Origin: Pseudomonas sp. HAR-UPW-AIA-41
Lineage (GTDB): Bacteria > Pseudomonadota > Gammaproteobacteria > Pseudomonadales > Pseudomonadaceae
Direction of reading: 5' to 3'
DNA: 64,000 nt
NCBI RefSeq assembly: GCF_002304225.1
Contig: NZ_NSLB01000006.1
Coordinates: forward strand, 186,001 to 250,000
The position numbers were made by a program, and so were the translations under genes. Under the pieces are notes generated by a model. It saw only the letters and a list, made by a program, of their open reading frames with translations, made no database searches and was not told the origin of the DNA. This document shows, one piece after another, positions 21,890-30,187 of the stretch (position 1 is its first letter; the number at the start of each line of letters is the position of its first letter).

Positions 21890-22168
21890 GCGCCTTTCAA
21901 GGCGCCAAGACCAATAAGAAGCTGTTTTCAAAGCGTCACGAGCACAGTTTTCCGACAGCAGGCCAGGTTGGCAACGGGGTTGTTCTCTACCCTCCCCCGT
22001 GCCACCCATCAGGTTCTTGCCAACGGCGTAAAACTTTGAAAACAGCTTCAACTGGAGCCAACGGTTCCCTGGCTGTGAGGCCCACAAAGCCTCGAAGCGC
22101 AGAAGAACGTTGGAAAGCTGGATGAGCGTCCCGGACAGCCCGTTGGGACCACTGATGAGGGTAAAACT
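21890..22168 (+). promoter_or_regulatory. Long structured acnB leader with nested inverted repeats
   Basis: This gene-free stretch holds a hairpin at 21890-21905 (GCGCCTT/AAGGCGC). It also has a perfect 16-bp inverted repeat GAAGCTGTTTTCAAAG (21918-21933) with CTTTGAAAACAGCTTC (22034-22049). Nested inside are GTTGGCAA/TTGCCAAC (21967-21974 and 22017-22024) and ACGGGG/CCCCGT (21974-21979 and 21995-22000). A last hairpin GTCCC/GGGAC spans 22128-22149. It is either a structured 5' UTR or a small inserted MITE-like element. Confidence 0.6.
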
Positions 22169-24778
22169 GTGCTTGAAGCCTATCGCAAACACGTAGAAGA
22201 GCGCGCCGCTCTGGGGATCGTTCCCCAGCCGCTGAACGCCGAGCAAACCGCAGGCCTGGTAGAGCTGCTGAAGAACCCGCCGGCTGGCGAAGAAGCCTTC
22301 CTGGTCGATCTGATCACCAACCGTGTTCCGCCGGGCGTGGACGAAGCGGCCTACGTCAAGGCCGGCTTCCTGTCTGCCATCGCCAAGGGCGAAGCGACTT
22401 CCCCGCTGATCAGCAAGACCCTCGCCGTCGAGCTGCTGGGCACCATGCAGGGCGGCTACAACATCGCCACCCTGGTTGAGCTGCTGGACAGCGCCGAGCT
22501 GGCCGAAGTGGCAGCCGCACAGCTCAAGCACACCCTGCTGATGTTTGATGCCTTCCACGACGTATCCGAGAAAGCCAAGGCCGGCAATGCCAACGCCAAG
22601 GCCGTGATGCAGTCCTGGGCTGACGGCGAGTGGTTCACCAACCGCCCGGCCGTACCGGAAAAAGTCACCCTGACCGTGTTCAAGGTCACCGGCGAAACCA
22701 ACACCGACGACCTGTCGCCGGCTCCGGACGCCTGGTCCCGCCCGGACATCCCGCTGCACGCTCTGGCCATGCTGAAGATGGCCCGCGACGGCATCAACCC
22801 GGATCAGCCGGGTTCCGTTGGCCCGATCAAACAGATGGAAGCCCTGAAAGCCAAAGGCTTCCCGGTTGCCTACGTCGGTGACGTGGTGGGTACCGGTTCT
22901 TCCCGTAAGTCCGCCACCAACTCGGTGCTGTGGTTCTTCGGCGACGACATCCCGAACGTACCTAACAAGCGCGCTGGTGGTTTCTGCTTCGGCACCAAGA
23001 TCGCCCCGATCTTCTACAACACCATGGAAGACGCCGGCGCCCTGCCGATCGAATTCGACTGCACCAACCTGGCCATGGGCGACGTCATCGACGTGTACCC
23101 GATCAAAGGCGAAGTGCGCCGCAATGGCAGCGACGAGCTGGTCACCACCTTCCAGCTGAAGACCGACGTCCTGCTGGACGAAGTCCGCGCTGGCGGCCGT
23201 ATTCCGCTGATCGTTGGCCGTGGTCTGACCGAGAAGGCCCGTGCCGAGCTGGGTCTGGCTCCATCCACCCTGTTCAAGAAGCCGGAAGCTCCGGCCGACA
23301 GCGGCAAGGGCTTCACCCTGGCCCAGAAGATGGTCGGTCGCGCCTGCGGCCTGCCGGAAGGCAAAGGCGTGCGTCCGGGCACCTACTGCGAACCGAAGAT
23401 GACCACCGTCGGTTCCCAGGACACCACCGGCCCGATGACCCGTGACGAGCTGAAAGACCTGGCTTGCCTGGGCTTCTCCGCCGATCTGGTGATGCAGTCC
23501 TTCTGCCACACCGCGGCCTATCCGAAGCCGATCGACGTCACCACTCACCACACCCTGCCGGACTTCATCATGACCCGCGGCGGTGTATCCCTGCGTCCGG
23601 GCGACGGCATCATCCACAGCTGGCTGAACCGCATGCTGCTGCCGGATACCGTCGGTACCGGTGGCGACTCGCACACCCGCTTCCCGATGGGCATCTCCTT
23701 CCCGGCCGGTTCGGGCCTGGTAGCCTTCGCCGCTGCCACCGGCGTTATGCCGCTGGACATGCCGGAGTCGGTACTGGTGCGCTTCAAGGGCAAACTGCAG
23801 CCGGGCATCACCCTGCGTGACCTGGTTCATGCCATCCCTTACTACGCGATCCAGGCTGGCCTGCTGACCGTCGAGAAGAAAGGCAAGAAGAACATCTTCT
23901 CCGGCCGCATCCTCGAGATCGAAGGTCTGAACGACCTGACCGTTGAACAGGCCTTCGAGCTGTCCGACGCCTCGGCCGAGCGTTCCGCTGCCGGTTGCAC
24001 CATCAAGCTGCCGGAAAGCGCCATCGCCGAGTACCTGAAGTCCAACATCACCATGCTGCGCTGGATGATCGGCGAAGGCTACGGCGATGCCCGTACTCTG
24101 GAGCGTCGTGCCAAAGCGATGGAAGCCTGGCTGGCCAACCCGCAACTGCTGGAAGCCGACAAGGACGCCGAATACGCCGCCGTGATCGAAATCGATCTGG
24201 CCGACGTGAAAGAGCCGGTCCTGTGCGCCCCGAACGATCCGGATGACGCTCGTCTGCTGTCCACCGTTGCCGGTGAGAAGATCGACGAAGTGTTCATCGG
24301 TTCGTGCATGACCAACATCGGTCACTTCCGCGCTGCCGGTAAGCTGCTGGATAAGGTCAAGGGTGGCATTCCGACCCGTCTGTGGCTGGCTCCGCCGACC
24401 AAGATGGACGCTCACCAGCTGACCGAAGAAGGCTACTACGGCATCTACGGCAAGGCTGGCGCGCGCATGGAAATGCCGGGCTGCTCGCTGTGCATGGGTA
24501 ACCAGGCCCGCGTACAGACCGGTTCGACCGTGGTTTCCACCTCGACCCGTAATTTCCCGAACCGTCTGGGCGACGCCACCAACGTGTACCTGGCTTCTGC
24601 CGAACTGGCAGCGGTCGCTTCGATCATCGGCAAGCTGCCGACCGTCGAGGAGTACATGGAGTACGCGAAGAACATCGACAGCATGGCTGCCGACGTTTAC
24701 CGCTACCTGAGCTTCGACCAGATCGCCGAGTACAAGGAAGCCGCTGCGAACGCCAAGATCCCGGTCGTTCAAGCCTAA
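22169..24778 (+). CDS. acnB: Aconitate hydratase B
   Basis: AcnB converts citrate to isocitrate in the TCA cycle. It is also known as an iron- and redox-sensitive RNA-binding protein in enterics. The 869-residue protein has the AcnB-specific N-terminal HEAT-like domain ([16 protein letters not shown]) and the 4Fe-4S ligand cysteines in [10 protein letters not shown] and in [11 protein letters not shown]. The start is GTG with GAGGGT about 8 bases upstream. It is monocistronic, with a long leader and strong terminator. Confidence 0.96.
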   Translation: MLEAYRKHVEERAALGIVPQPLNAEQTAGLVELLKNPPAGEEAFLVDLITNRVPPGVDEAAYVKAGFLSAIAKGEATSPLISKTLAVELLGTMQGGYNIATLVELLDSAELAEVAAAQLKHTLLMFDAFHDVSEKAKAGNANAKAVMQSWADGEWFTNRPAVPEKVTLTVFKVTGETNTDDLSPAPDAWSRPDIPLHALAMLKMARDGINPDQPGSVGPIKQMEALKAKGFPVAYVGDVVGTGSSRKSATNSVLWFFGDDIPNVPNKRAGGFCFGTKIAPIFYNTMEDAGALPIEFDCTNLAMGDVIDVYPIKGEVRRNGSDELVTTFQLKTDVLLDEVRAGGRIPLIVGRGLTEKARAELGLAPSTLFKKPEAPADSGKGFTLAQKMVGRACGLPEGKGVRPGTYCEPKMTTVGSQDTTGPMTRDELKDLACLGFSADLVMQSFCHTAAYPKPIDVTTHHTLPDFIMTRGGVSLRPGDGIIHSWLNRMLLPDTVGTGGDSHTRFPMGISFPAGSGLVAFAAATGVMPLDMPESVLVRFKGKLQPGITLRDLVHAIPYYAIQAGLLTVEKKGKKNIFSGRILEIEGLNDLTVEQAFELSDASAERSAAGCTIKLPESAIAEYLKSNITMLRWMIGEGYGDARTLERRAKAMEAWLANPQLLEADKDAEYAAVIEIDLADVKEPVLCAPNDPDDARLLSTVAGEKIDEVFIGSCMTNIGHFRAAGKLLDKVKGGIPTRLWLAPPTKMDAHQLTEEGYYGIYGKAGARMEMPGCSLCMGNQARVQTGSTVVSTSTRNFPNRLGDATNVYLASAELAAVASIIGKLPTVEEYMEYAKNIDSMAADVYRYLSFDQIAEYKEAAANAKIPVVQA

Positions 24779-24794
24779 TCCTCAGCAAGGCCTG

Positions 24795-24827
24795 AAAAGC
24801 CCCGCCTAGAGCGGGGCTTTTCTTTTT
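24795..24827 (+). terminator. Intrinsic terminator of acnB
   Basis: The stem AAAAGCCCCGC/GCGGGGCTTTT (24795-24805 and 24811-24821) is followed by CTTTTT. Confidence 0.9.
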
Positions 24828-24900
24828 CAGGGGCTTGAAGAGCGCCACTGAGCCGCTTATCGTCGGCCGCAGCTTTTAGTCCCAACAATGGAGTGTCCCC

Positions 24901-25110
24901 ATGAAACACCTGATTCTCGCTTCCTGCTGCCTCCTGGCCCTGACCGGCTGCGCCAGCGAATACATCATCACCACCACCGACGGCCAGATGCTCACCAGCC
25001 ATGGCAAGCCGGAACTGGACCGCGACACCGGCATGCTTGAATTCGAAGATGCCGAAGGCCGCGTGCAGCAAATCCCGCAAAGCAACGTCAAGCAGATGCT
25101 CGAGCGCTGA
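24901..25110 (+). CDS. Small lipoprotein, YgdI/YgdR (DUF903) family
   Basis: The 69-residue protein has a lipoprotein signal peptide with lipobox LTGC (Cys near residue 17), then one small beta-rich domain, YIITTTDGQMLTSHGKPELD, typical of the YgdI/YgdR family of unknown function. It is probably an outer-membrane lipoprotein. The nasST sigma-54 promoter begins 16 bp after its stop. Confidence 0.8.
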   Translation: MKHLILASCCLLALTGCASEYIITTTDGQMLTSHGKPELDRDTGMLEFEDAEGRVQQIPQSNVKQMLER

Positions 25111-25126
25111 TTCCGCACGCCATGGA

Positions 25127-25142
25127 TGGCATGCTGCTTGCT
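25127..25142 (+). promoter_or_regulatory. Sigma-54 promoter of nasST
   Basis: TGGCATG-CTGC-TTGCT matches the TGGCACG-N4-TTGCW consensus except one base. GG and GC have the required spacing, and transcription would start near 25152. Confidence 0.75.
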
Positions 25143-25157
25143 TTGCTCTAGTCATCC

Positions 25158-25199
25158 GGTCGACACCAACGGCGGTGCCCGACCCTGACAATGGCGTCA
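25158..25199 (+). promoter_or_regulatory. ANTAR-target double hairpin in the nasST leader
   Basis: P1 is CACC-AACGGC-GGTG (25164-25177), extended by GGTCG/CGACC across an internal loop (25158-25184). P2 is TGAC-AATGGC-GTCA (25186-25199). Both hexaloops have A at position 1 and G at position 4, the known signature of ANTAR-protein RNA targets such as those of EutV and NasR. P2 overlaps the terminator that follows. Confidence 0.75.
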
Positions 25200-25240
25200 T
25201 GTTCCCGCTGCTCATGCGGTCTGGAACATGGCGCCTTTTT
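25193..25240 (+). terminator. Attenuator terminator in the nasST leader
   Basis: A 13-bp stem pairs GGCGTCATGTTCC (25193-25205) with GGAACATGGCGCC (25223-25235), with one T-G wobble, followed by TTTTT. It sits 19 bp before the nasS start. Its 5' arm starts inside the P2 loop, so P2 and the terminator exclude each other. Confidence 0.85.
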
Positions 25241-25258
25241 GTTCACTGACGGAACAAA

Positions 25259-26476
25259 ATGATGACGGAAACCACCTCTCTGCTGAGCGATGACCTGGTC
25301 TGGGTCGCCGGCTCAGATGCCCCGGAAAAAACTGCCCTGAATATCGGCTTCATGCCGCTGACCGACAGCGCTTCGCTGATCGTCGCCGCGACACAGGGCT
25401 TTGCCCAGCCGTATGGCCTGACCCTGAACCTCAAGCGTCAGGCTTCCTGGGCGACTCTGCGCGACAAGCTGGTGACCGGCGAACTGGATGCTGCGCAGGG
25501 CCTGTACGGCCTCATCTACGGCATGCACCTTGGCCTTGGCGGCACCCCCGCTACCGACATGGCAGTCCTCATGGGGCTGGCGCAGAATGGCCAGAGCATC
25601 AATCTGTCTGCCCGTTTGCAGCGCAGCGGCGTGACCAGCGCCGAGGCACTGGTGCAACACGTGCACCATAGCAGGGCAAAACTCACCTTCGCGCAGACCT
25701 TCCCCACCGGTACTCATGCCATGTGGCTGTACTACTGGCTGGCCAGCCTGGGCATTCACCCGCTCAAGGACGTCAACACCGTCGTAGTCCCGCCTTCGCA
25801 GATGGTTGCCCACCTGCAGGCCGGTCGCATCGACGGCTTCTGTGCCGGCGAACCCTGGGGCGCCCACGCCATCGATCAGGGCATGGGATTCACCCTCGCC
25901 ACCAGTCAGGCGCTCTGGCCGGATCATCCGGAGAAGGTACTGGGCTGTACCCGCGAATTCGTCGAGCAATACCCCAACACCGCCCGCGCGCTGGTCATGG
26001 CCGTGCTGGAAGCCAGCCGCTTTATCGACGCCAGCGACGAGAACAAATGCAGTGCGGCGCAACTGATCAGCGGTAGCGACTATGTCGACGCGCCGCTGCA
26101 GACCATTCAGTCGCGCTTCCTCGGCCGCTACGAGGACGGCAACGGCCATGCCTGGCTGGATGCACATCCGCTGCGATTCTGCGCCGAGGGGGCGGTGAAC
26201 ATGCCCTACCTGTCCGACGGCCTGTGGTTCATGACCCAGTTCCGCCGCTGGGGCCTGCTGCGCGAAGACCCCGATTACCAGGCAATTGCCCGTGCCGTGC
26301 AACAGACCAGCCTGTATGCCGATGCCGCCGGCGCTTTGGGCATCAGCGTTCCGGATGCCATGCGCAGCAGCACGCTGCTCGATGGCAAGCCCTGGGATGG
26401 CCAGGACCCGGCCGCCTACGCCCGCAGCTTCGCCCTACATTCCCTGAGCAACGAGCCGCATGCGGCTGTGCTCTGA
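25259..26476 (+). CDS. nasS: NasS nitrate sensor, cytosolic NrtA-like binding protein
   Basis: NasS holds NasT inactive without nitrate or nitrite and releases it on binding. The 405-residue protein resembles the periplasmic NrtA/CmpA family (IGFMPLTDSASLIVAATQGF, PTGTHAMWLYYWLASLGIHP, LSDGLWFMTQFRRWGLL) but has no signal peptide, as expected for the cytosolic sensor. The downstream ANTAR gene supports the call. The adjacent ATG at 25262 is an equally possible start. Confidence 0.92.
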   Translation: MMTETTSLLSDDLVWVAGSDAPEKTALNIGFMPLTDSASLIVAATQGFAQPYGLTLNLKRQASWATLRDKLVTGELDAAQGLYGLIYGMHLGLGGTPATDMAVLMGLAQNGQSINLSARLQRSGVTSAEALVQHVHHSRAKLTFAQTFPTGTHAMWLYYWLASLGIHPLKDVNTVVVPPSQMVAHLQAGRIDGFCAGEPWGAHAIDQGMGFTLATSQALWPDHPEKVLGCTREFVEQYPNTARALVMAVLEASRFIDASDENKCSAAQLISGSDYVDAPLQTIQSRFLGRYEDGNGHAWLDAHPLRFCAEGAVNMPYLSDGLWFMTQFRRWGLLREDPDYQAIARAVQQTSLYADAAGALGISVPDAMRSSTLLDGKPWDGQDPAAYARSFALHSLSNEPHAAVL

Positions 26477-26496
26477 CGACAGACAAGGTTGACTCC

Positions 26497-27075
26497 ATGC
26501 TGCGCATCCTCCTGATCAACGACACCCCGAAGAAGGTCGGCCGCCTCAAGAGCGCCCTGACCGAAGCCGGTTTTGAGGTGATTGACGAATCGGGGCTGGT
26601 CATCGACCTGCCTGAGCGGGTCGAAGCCATCCGCCCCGACGTGATCCTGATCGACACCGAGTCTCCCGGCCGCGACGTGATGGAACAGGTGGTGCTGGTG
26701 ACCCGCGACCAGCCACGCCCCATCGTCATGTTCACCGACGAGCACGACCCGCAGGTGATGCGCCAGGCGATCCAGTCCGGCGTCAGCGCCTACATCGTAG
26801 AAGGCATCCACGCCCAGCGCCTGCAGCCGATCCTCGACGTGGCCATGGCCCGCTTCGAGAGCGATCAGGCCTTGCGTGCCCAGCTCAATGCCCGCGAAGC
26901 GCAACTGGCCGAACGCAAGCGCGTCGAGCTGGCCAAGGGCCTGCTGATGAAGATGAAGAGCTGCAACGAGGAAGAGGCCTACACCCTGATGCGACGTCAG
27001 GCCATGAGCCGTCAGCAGAAGCTGATCCAGGTGGCCGAGCAGATCATCGCCATGCACGACATGCTGGGCAACTGA
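26497..27075 (+). CDS. nasT: NasT, ANTAR-domain RNA-binding antiterminator
   Basis: NasT binds leader RNA hairpins and prevents transcription termination in nitrate assimilation operons. The 192-residue protein has a pseudo-receiver domain (MLRILLINDTPKKVGRL, with Asp in VILIDTESP), a coiled linker, and a C-terminal ANTAR three-helix domain about residues 130-190 (AKGLLMKMKSCNEEEAYTLM). It starts 20 bp after nasS at the ATG at 26497. Likely targets in this window are the leaders of nrtA and of nasS itself. Confidence 0.93.
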   Translation: MLRILLINDTPKKVGRLKSALTEAGFEVIDESGLVIDLPERVEAIRPDVILIDTESPGRDVMEQVVLVTRDQPRPIVMFTDEHDPQVMRQAIQSGVSAYIVEGIHAQRLQPILDVAMARFESDQALRAQLNAREAQLAERKRVELAKGLLMKMKSCNEEEAYTLMRRQAMSRQQKLIQVAEQIIAMHDMLGN

Positions 27076-27100
27076 GCCCGGCTCCTGACAACTGTTGCCC

Positions 27101-27128
27101 CTGTCCAGTCCAAGACTGTGCTGGACAG
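27101..27128 (+). other. Hairpin downstream of nasT
   Basis: An 8-bp stem CTGTCCAG/CTGGACAG with a 12-nt loop lies 25 bp past the nasT stop. It has no T-run, so it is only a possible weak terminator. Confidence 0.4.
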
Positions 27129-27222
27129 GCCTGCAAACCATCTCGTATCTTCCTCGCCAGGTCGCCTCATGCGGCCAACGTCGCTCGGACGGTTCCGGGC
27201 GCTTACGTACTTCGAGGACAGC

Positions 27223-28428
27223 ATGGCTGACAACGCCAAGCGCCGCTTTGCGCGCATCGATCGTCTCCCCCCCTACGTTTTCAACATCACCGCCGAGCTG
27301 AAGATGGCTGCCCGCCGCCGTGGCGAGGACATCATCGACTTCAGCATGGGCAATCCGGACGGCGCCACCCCGCCGCACATCGTCGAGAAGCTGGTGCAGG
27401 TCGCCCAGCGCGAAGACACCCACGGCTACTCCACCTCCCGCGGCATCCCGCGCCTGCGCCGCGCTATCTCGCGCTGGTACAAGGACCGCTATGACGTGGA
27501 GATCGACCCGGACAGCGAAGCCATCGTCACCATCGGCTCCAAGGAAGGTCTGGCGCACCTGATGCTGGCCACCCTGGACCATGGAGATACGGTACTGGTG
27601 CCCAACCCGAGCTACCCGATCCATATCTACGGCGCGGTGATCGCCGGCGCCCAGGTGCGCTCGGTGCCGCTGGTGCCCGGCGTGGACTTCTTTGCCGAGC
27701 TGGAACGGGCCATCCGCGAGTCCATCCCCAAGCCGAAAATGATCATCATCGGTTTCCCCTCCAACCCCACCGCCCAGTGCGTGGAGCTGGATTTCTTCGA
27801 GCGCGTGGTGGCCCTGGCCAAGCAGTACGACATTCTCGTGGTGCACGACCTGGCCTATGCCGACATCGTTTATGAAGGCTGGACCGCGCCCTCGATCATG
27901 CAGGTGCCTGGAGCCAAGGACGTGGCGGTGGAGTTCTTCACCCTGTCCAAGAGCTACAACATGGCCGGCTGGCGTATCGGCTTCATGGTCGGCAATCCGG
28001 AGCTGGTGGCAGCCCTCGCGCGCATCAAGAGCTACCACGACTACGGCACCTTTACCCCGCTGCAGGTGGCGGCCATCGCCGCGCTGGAAGGCGAACAGCA
28101 GTGCGTGCGCGACATCGCCGAGCAGTACCGCCAGCGCCGCGACGTGCTGGTCAAGGGCCTGCATGAGCTGGGCTGGATGGTCGAGAAGCCCAAGGCCTCC
28201 ATGTATGTGTGGGCCAAGATTCCCGAGGCCTATGCTCACCTGGGCTCACTCGAGTTCGCCAAGAAGCTGCTCAGCGAAGCCAAGGTCTGTGTTTCGCCCG
28301 GGATCGGCTTTGGCGACTACGGTGACGATCACGTGCGTTTTGCCCTGATCGAGAATCAGGACCGCACCCGCCAGGCCATCCGCGGCATCAAGGCAATGTT
28401 CCGCGCCGACGGTCTGCTGGAGCGCTGA
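27223..28428 (+). CDS. alaC: Alanine-glutamate aminotransferase AlaC
   Basis: AlaC is a PLP-dependent enzyme transferring amino groups between glutamate and pyruvate. The 401-residue protein is very close to E. coli AlaC as I recall it ([34 protein letters not shown]), with the PLP lysine in [16 protein letters not shown] use the ATG at 27223 (MADNAKRRF), which has GAGGA upstream. It stands between nasT and the nitrate transporter genes, which would suit nitrogen assimilation, though this may be coincidence. Confidence 0.93.
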   Translation: MADNAKRRFARIDRLPPYVFNITAELKMAARRRGEDIIDFSMGNPDGATPPHIVEKLVQVAQREDTHGYSTSRGIPRLRRAISRWYKDRYDVEIDPDSEAIVTIGSKEGLAHLMLATLDHGDTVLVPNPSYPIHIYGAVIAGAQVRSVPLVPGVDFFAELERAIRESIPKPKMIIIGFPSNPTAQCVELDFFERVVALAKQYDILVVHDLAYADIVYEGWTAPSIMQVPGAKDVAVEFFTLSKSYNMAGWRIGFMVGNPELVAALARIKSYHDYGTFTPLQVAAIAALEGEQQCVRDIAEQYRQRRDVLVKGLHELGWMVEKPKASMYVWAKIPEAYAHLGSLEFAKKLLSEAKVCVSPGIGFGDYGDDHVRFALIENQDRTRQAIRGIKAMFRADGLLER

Positions 28429-28429
28429 T

Positions 28430-28470
28430 GCCATATTGGCGTGCACTGCTCGCGCCCGGACAGTGCACGC
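28430..28470 (+). promoter_or_regulatory. Candidate NtrC enhancer sites upstream of nrtA
   Basis: GCCATATTGGC (28430-28440) contains the CCA-WWW-TGG core of NtrC sites. It runs into a perfect 10-bp inverted repeat GCGTGCACTG/CAGTGCACGC (28439-28448 and 28461-28470). The two GTGCAC dyads are 22 bp apart, on the same helix face, about 130-170 bp upstream of the sigma-54 promoter. The repeat could instead be an alaC terminator, but it has no T-run. Confidence 0.45.
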
Positions 28471-28600
28471 CCGCTTCACTCCCGACCAGAAGCAAACCCG
28501 GCCCGCAGGCTACATAGTCGTCAAACGAGCACCACAAGAGGCACGCAAGACACTGTTTTAAAAGGGCTTTTCAAAATACTCCGCACCTCGCTCGAGAAAC

Positions 28601-28616
28601 TGGCACGGCTGCTGCA
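28601..28616 (+). promoter_or_regulatory. Sigma-54 promoter of nrtABC
   Basis: TGGCACG-GCTG-CTGCA differs from the TGGCACG-N4-TTGCW consensus at one position. The expected start is near 28627. Confidence 0.8.
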
Positions 28617-28641
28617 AAGACCTTCACAGCAACCGTCTCAG

Positions 28642-28684
28642 GATCGCCAACGGAGGTGATCGGGACGAATCGACAAAGACGTCG
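28642..28684 (+). promoter_or_regulatory. ANTAR-target double hairpin in the nrtA leader
   Basis: P1 is GATCGCC-AACGGA-GGTGATC (28642-28661), a 7-bp stem with one G-T pair. After 9 nt, P2 is CGAC-AAAGAC-GTCG (28671-28684). Each hexaloop has A1 and G4. The P2 loop and 3' arm form the 5' arm of the terminator, the standard antitermination layout. Confidence 0.85.
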
Positions 28685-28728
28685 CGCCTCCTGCCAACAA
28701 TGGCAGCCAGGTTTCGACGTCTTTTTTT
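28675..28728 (+). terminator. Attenuator terminator in the nrtA leader
   Basis: A perfect 10-bp stem AAAGACGTCG/CGACGTCTTT (28675-28684 and 28715-28724) encloses a small hairpin CTGCCA/TGGCAG and is followed by a T-run. It is 26 bp before the nrtA start. Confidence 0.9.
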
Positions 28729-28753
28729 CGTTTCTGACACTGAGGAAAGCCCC

Positions 28754-30109
28754 ATGCAAAATCGCCGCAACCTGCTCAAGCGTGTCCTGTGCGCCAGCCT
28801 GCTGGCCCTGACCCCGCTGGCCGCACAGATCGGCTATGCCGCCGACCCCGAGAAGGAAGAACTCAAGCTCGGCTTCATCAAGCTGACCGACATGGCGCCG
28901 CTGGCCATCGCCTTCGAAAAAGGCTTCTTCGAGGAAGAAGGCCTCTACGTCACTCTCGAAGCCCAGGCCAACTGGAAGGTCCTGCTGGACCGCGTGATCA
29001 TGGGCGAACTGGACGGCGCGCACATGCTGGCCGGCCAGCCGATTGCCGCCACCATCGGCTACGGCACCGAAGCAGAAGTAGTCACCGCCTTCTCCATGGA
29101 CCTCAACGGCAACGCCATCACCGTTTCCAACGACGTGTGGAAGATGATGAAACCGCATGTGGAAATGAAGGATGGCAAACCGGTCCACCCGATCAAGGCC
29201 GATGCGCTCAAGCCGGTGATCGAGCAGTTCAAGTCCCAGGGCAAGCCGTTCAACATGGGCATGGTATTCCCGGTTTCCACCCACAACTATGAACTGCGCT
29301 ACTGGCTGGCCGCCGGCGGCATCAACCCGGGCCAGTACGCCCCGGAAAAAGGTGACGTCAGTGGCCAGATCGGCGCCGATACACTGATCTCGGTGACTCC
29401 GCCGCCACAGATGCCGGCCACTCTGGAGTCCGGCACCATCAACGGCTACAGCGTGGGTGAGCCGTGGAACCAGGCTGCCGTGTTCAAGGGTATCGGCGTA
29501 CCGGTCATCACCGACGGCCAAATCTGGAAGAACAACCCGGAGAAAGTGTTCGGCGTGTCCAAGGACTGGGCCGAAGCCAACCCCGAGACCCACAAGCGCC
29601 TGGTCAAGGCCCTGATCCGCGCCGCCAAGTGGCTGGATGAGGACAACAACAAGAACCGCATGGAAGCCGTGGAGATCCTGTCCCGTCCGGAATACGTGGG
29701 CGCCGACGCCAAGGTGATCGCCAACTCCATGACCGGCACCTTCGAGTTCGAGAAAGGCGACAAGCGCGAGGTTCCGGACTTCAACGTGTTCTTCCGCCAT
29801 AACGCCACCTACCCCTACTACTCGGATGCCATCTGGTACCTCACCCAGATGCGCCGCTGGGGCCAGATCGCCGAGCCCAAGCCGGACTCCTGGTACTTCG
29901 AGACTGCCAAGAAGGCTTATCTGCCGGAGATCTACAAGGCCGCAGCCGGCGAACTGGTCGCCGAAGGCAAAGCCGCAGCCAGCGATTTCCCGCCAGCCAG
30001 CGAGACCGGCTTCCGCGCACCGACGGCCGAGTTCATCGATGGCGTGACCTACGACGGCACCAAGCCGAACGCCTACCTGGCCTCGTTCAAGATCGGCAAC
30101 AACAAGTGA
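28754..30109 (+). CDS. nrtA: Nitrate ABC transporter substrate-binding protein (NrtA family)
   Basis: This periplasmic protein captures nitrate (or nitrite/cyanate-type anions) for the NrtBC importer. The 451-residue precursor starts [20 protein letters not shown], a twin-arginine-like signal, cleaved probably after GYA. The mature part has the CmpA/NrtA features [40 protein letters not shown] and [16 protein letters not shown], parallel to NasS. The ATG at 28754 with GAGGAAA upstream is used; an in-frame earlier start would lie inside the terminator. Confidence 0.92.
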   Translation: MQNRRNLLKRVLCASLLALTPLAAQIGYAADPEKEELKLGFIKLTDMAPLAIAFEKGFFEEEGLYVTLEAQANWKVLLDRVIMGELDGAHMLAGQPIAATIGYGTEAEVVTAFSMDLNGNAITVSNDVWKMMKPHVEMKDGKPVHPIKADALKPVIEQFKSQGKPFNMGMVFPVSTHNYELRYWLAAGGINPGQYAPEKGDVSGQIGADTLISVTPPPQMPATLESGTINGYSVGEPWNQAAVFKGIGVPVITDGQIWKNNPEKVFGVSKDWAEANPETHKRLVKALIRAAKWLDEDNNKNRMEAVEILSRPEYVGADAKVIANSMTGTFEFEKGDKREVPDFNVFFRHNATYPYYSDAIWYLTQMRRWGQIAEPKPDSWYFETAKKAYLPEIYKAAAGELVAEGKAAASDFPPASETGFRAPTAEFIDGVTYDGTKPNAYLASFKIGNNK

Positions 30110-30114
30110 AACAG

Positions 30115-30140
30115 GCCCGGTCGGCTTCGGCCGGCCGGGC
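30115..30140 (+). other. Intercistronic hairpin between nrtA and nrtB
   Basis: A 10-bp GC-rich stem GCCCGGTCGG/CCGGCCGGGC with loop CTTCGG follows the nrtA stop. It probably stabilises the nrtA message or lowers downstream transcription, giving excess binding protein. Confidence 0.55.
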
Positions 30141-30187
30141 ACCGAGGTATTTCGCTGCCTTAAGCAGCCCGAATTGAGGACAGGACG

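Noticed and set aside
21863-24772. 969-codon open frame on the minus strand opposite acnB
   Set aside because: It is the antisense shadow of acnB, caused by high G+C codon bias; its translation is low-complexity and rich in G, V, Q and H, with no family features.
25115-25134. GCACGCC-ATGGAT-GGCATGC hairpin as ANTAR target before nasS
   Set aside because: The loop fits A1/G4, but it overlaps the sigma-54 promoter and lies upstream of the expected start.
26416-28239. 607-codon minus-strand frame opposite nasT and alaC
   Set aside because: Antisense to two well-supported genes, with no family resemblance.
28606-28635. Stem CGGCTGCTG/CAGCAACCG as first ANTAR hairpin of the nrtA leader
   Set aside because: Its 5' arm overlaps the sigma-54 promoter, so it would not be in the RNA; the pair at 28642-28684 fits the loop rule and the terminator overlap.
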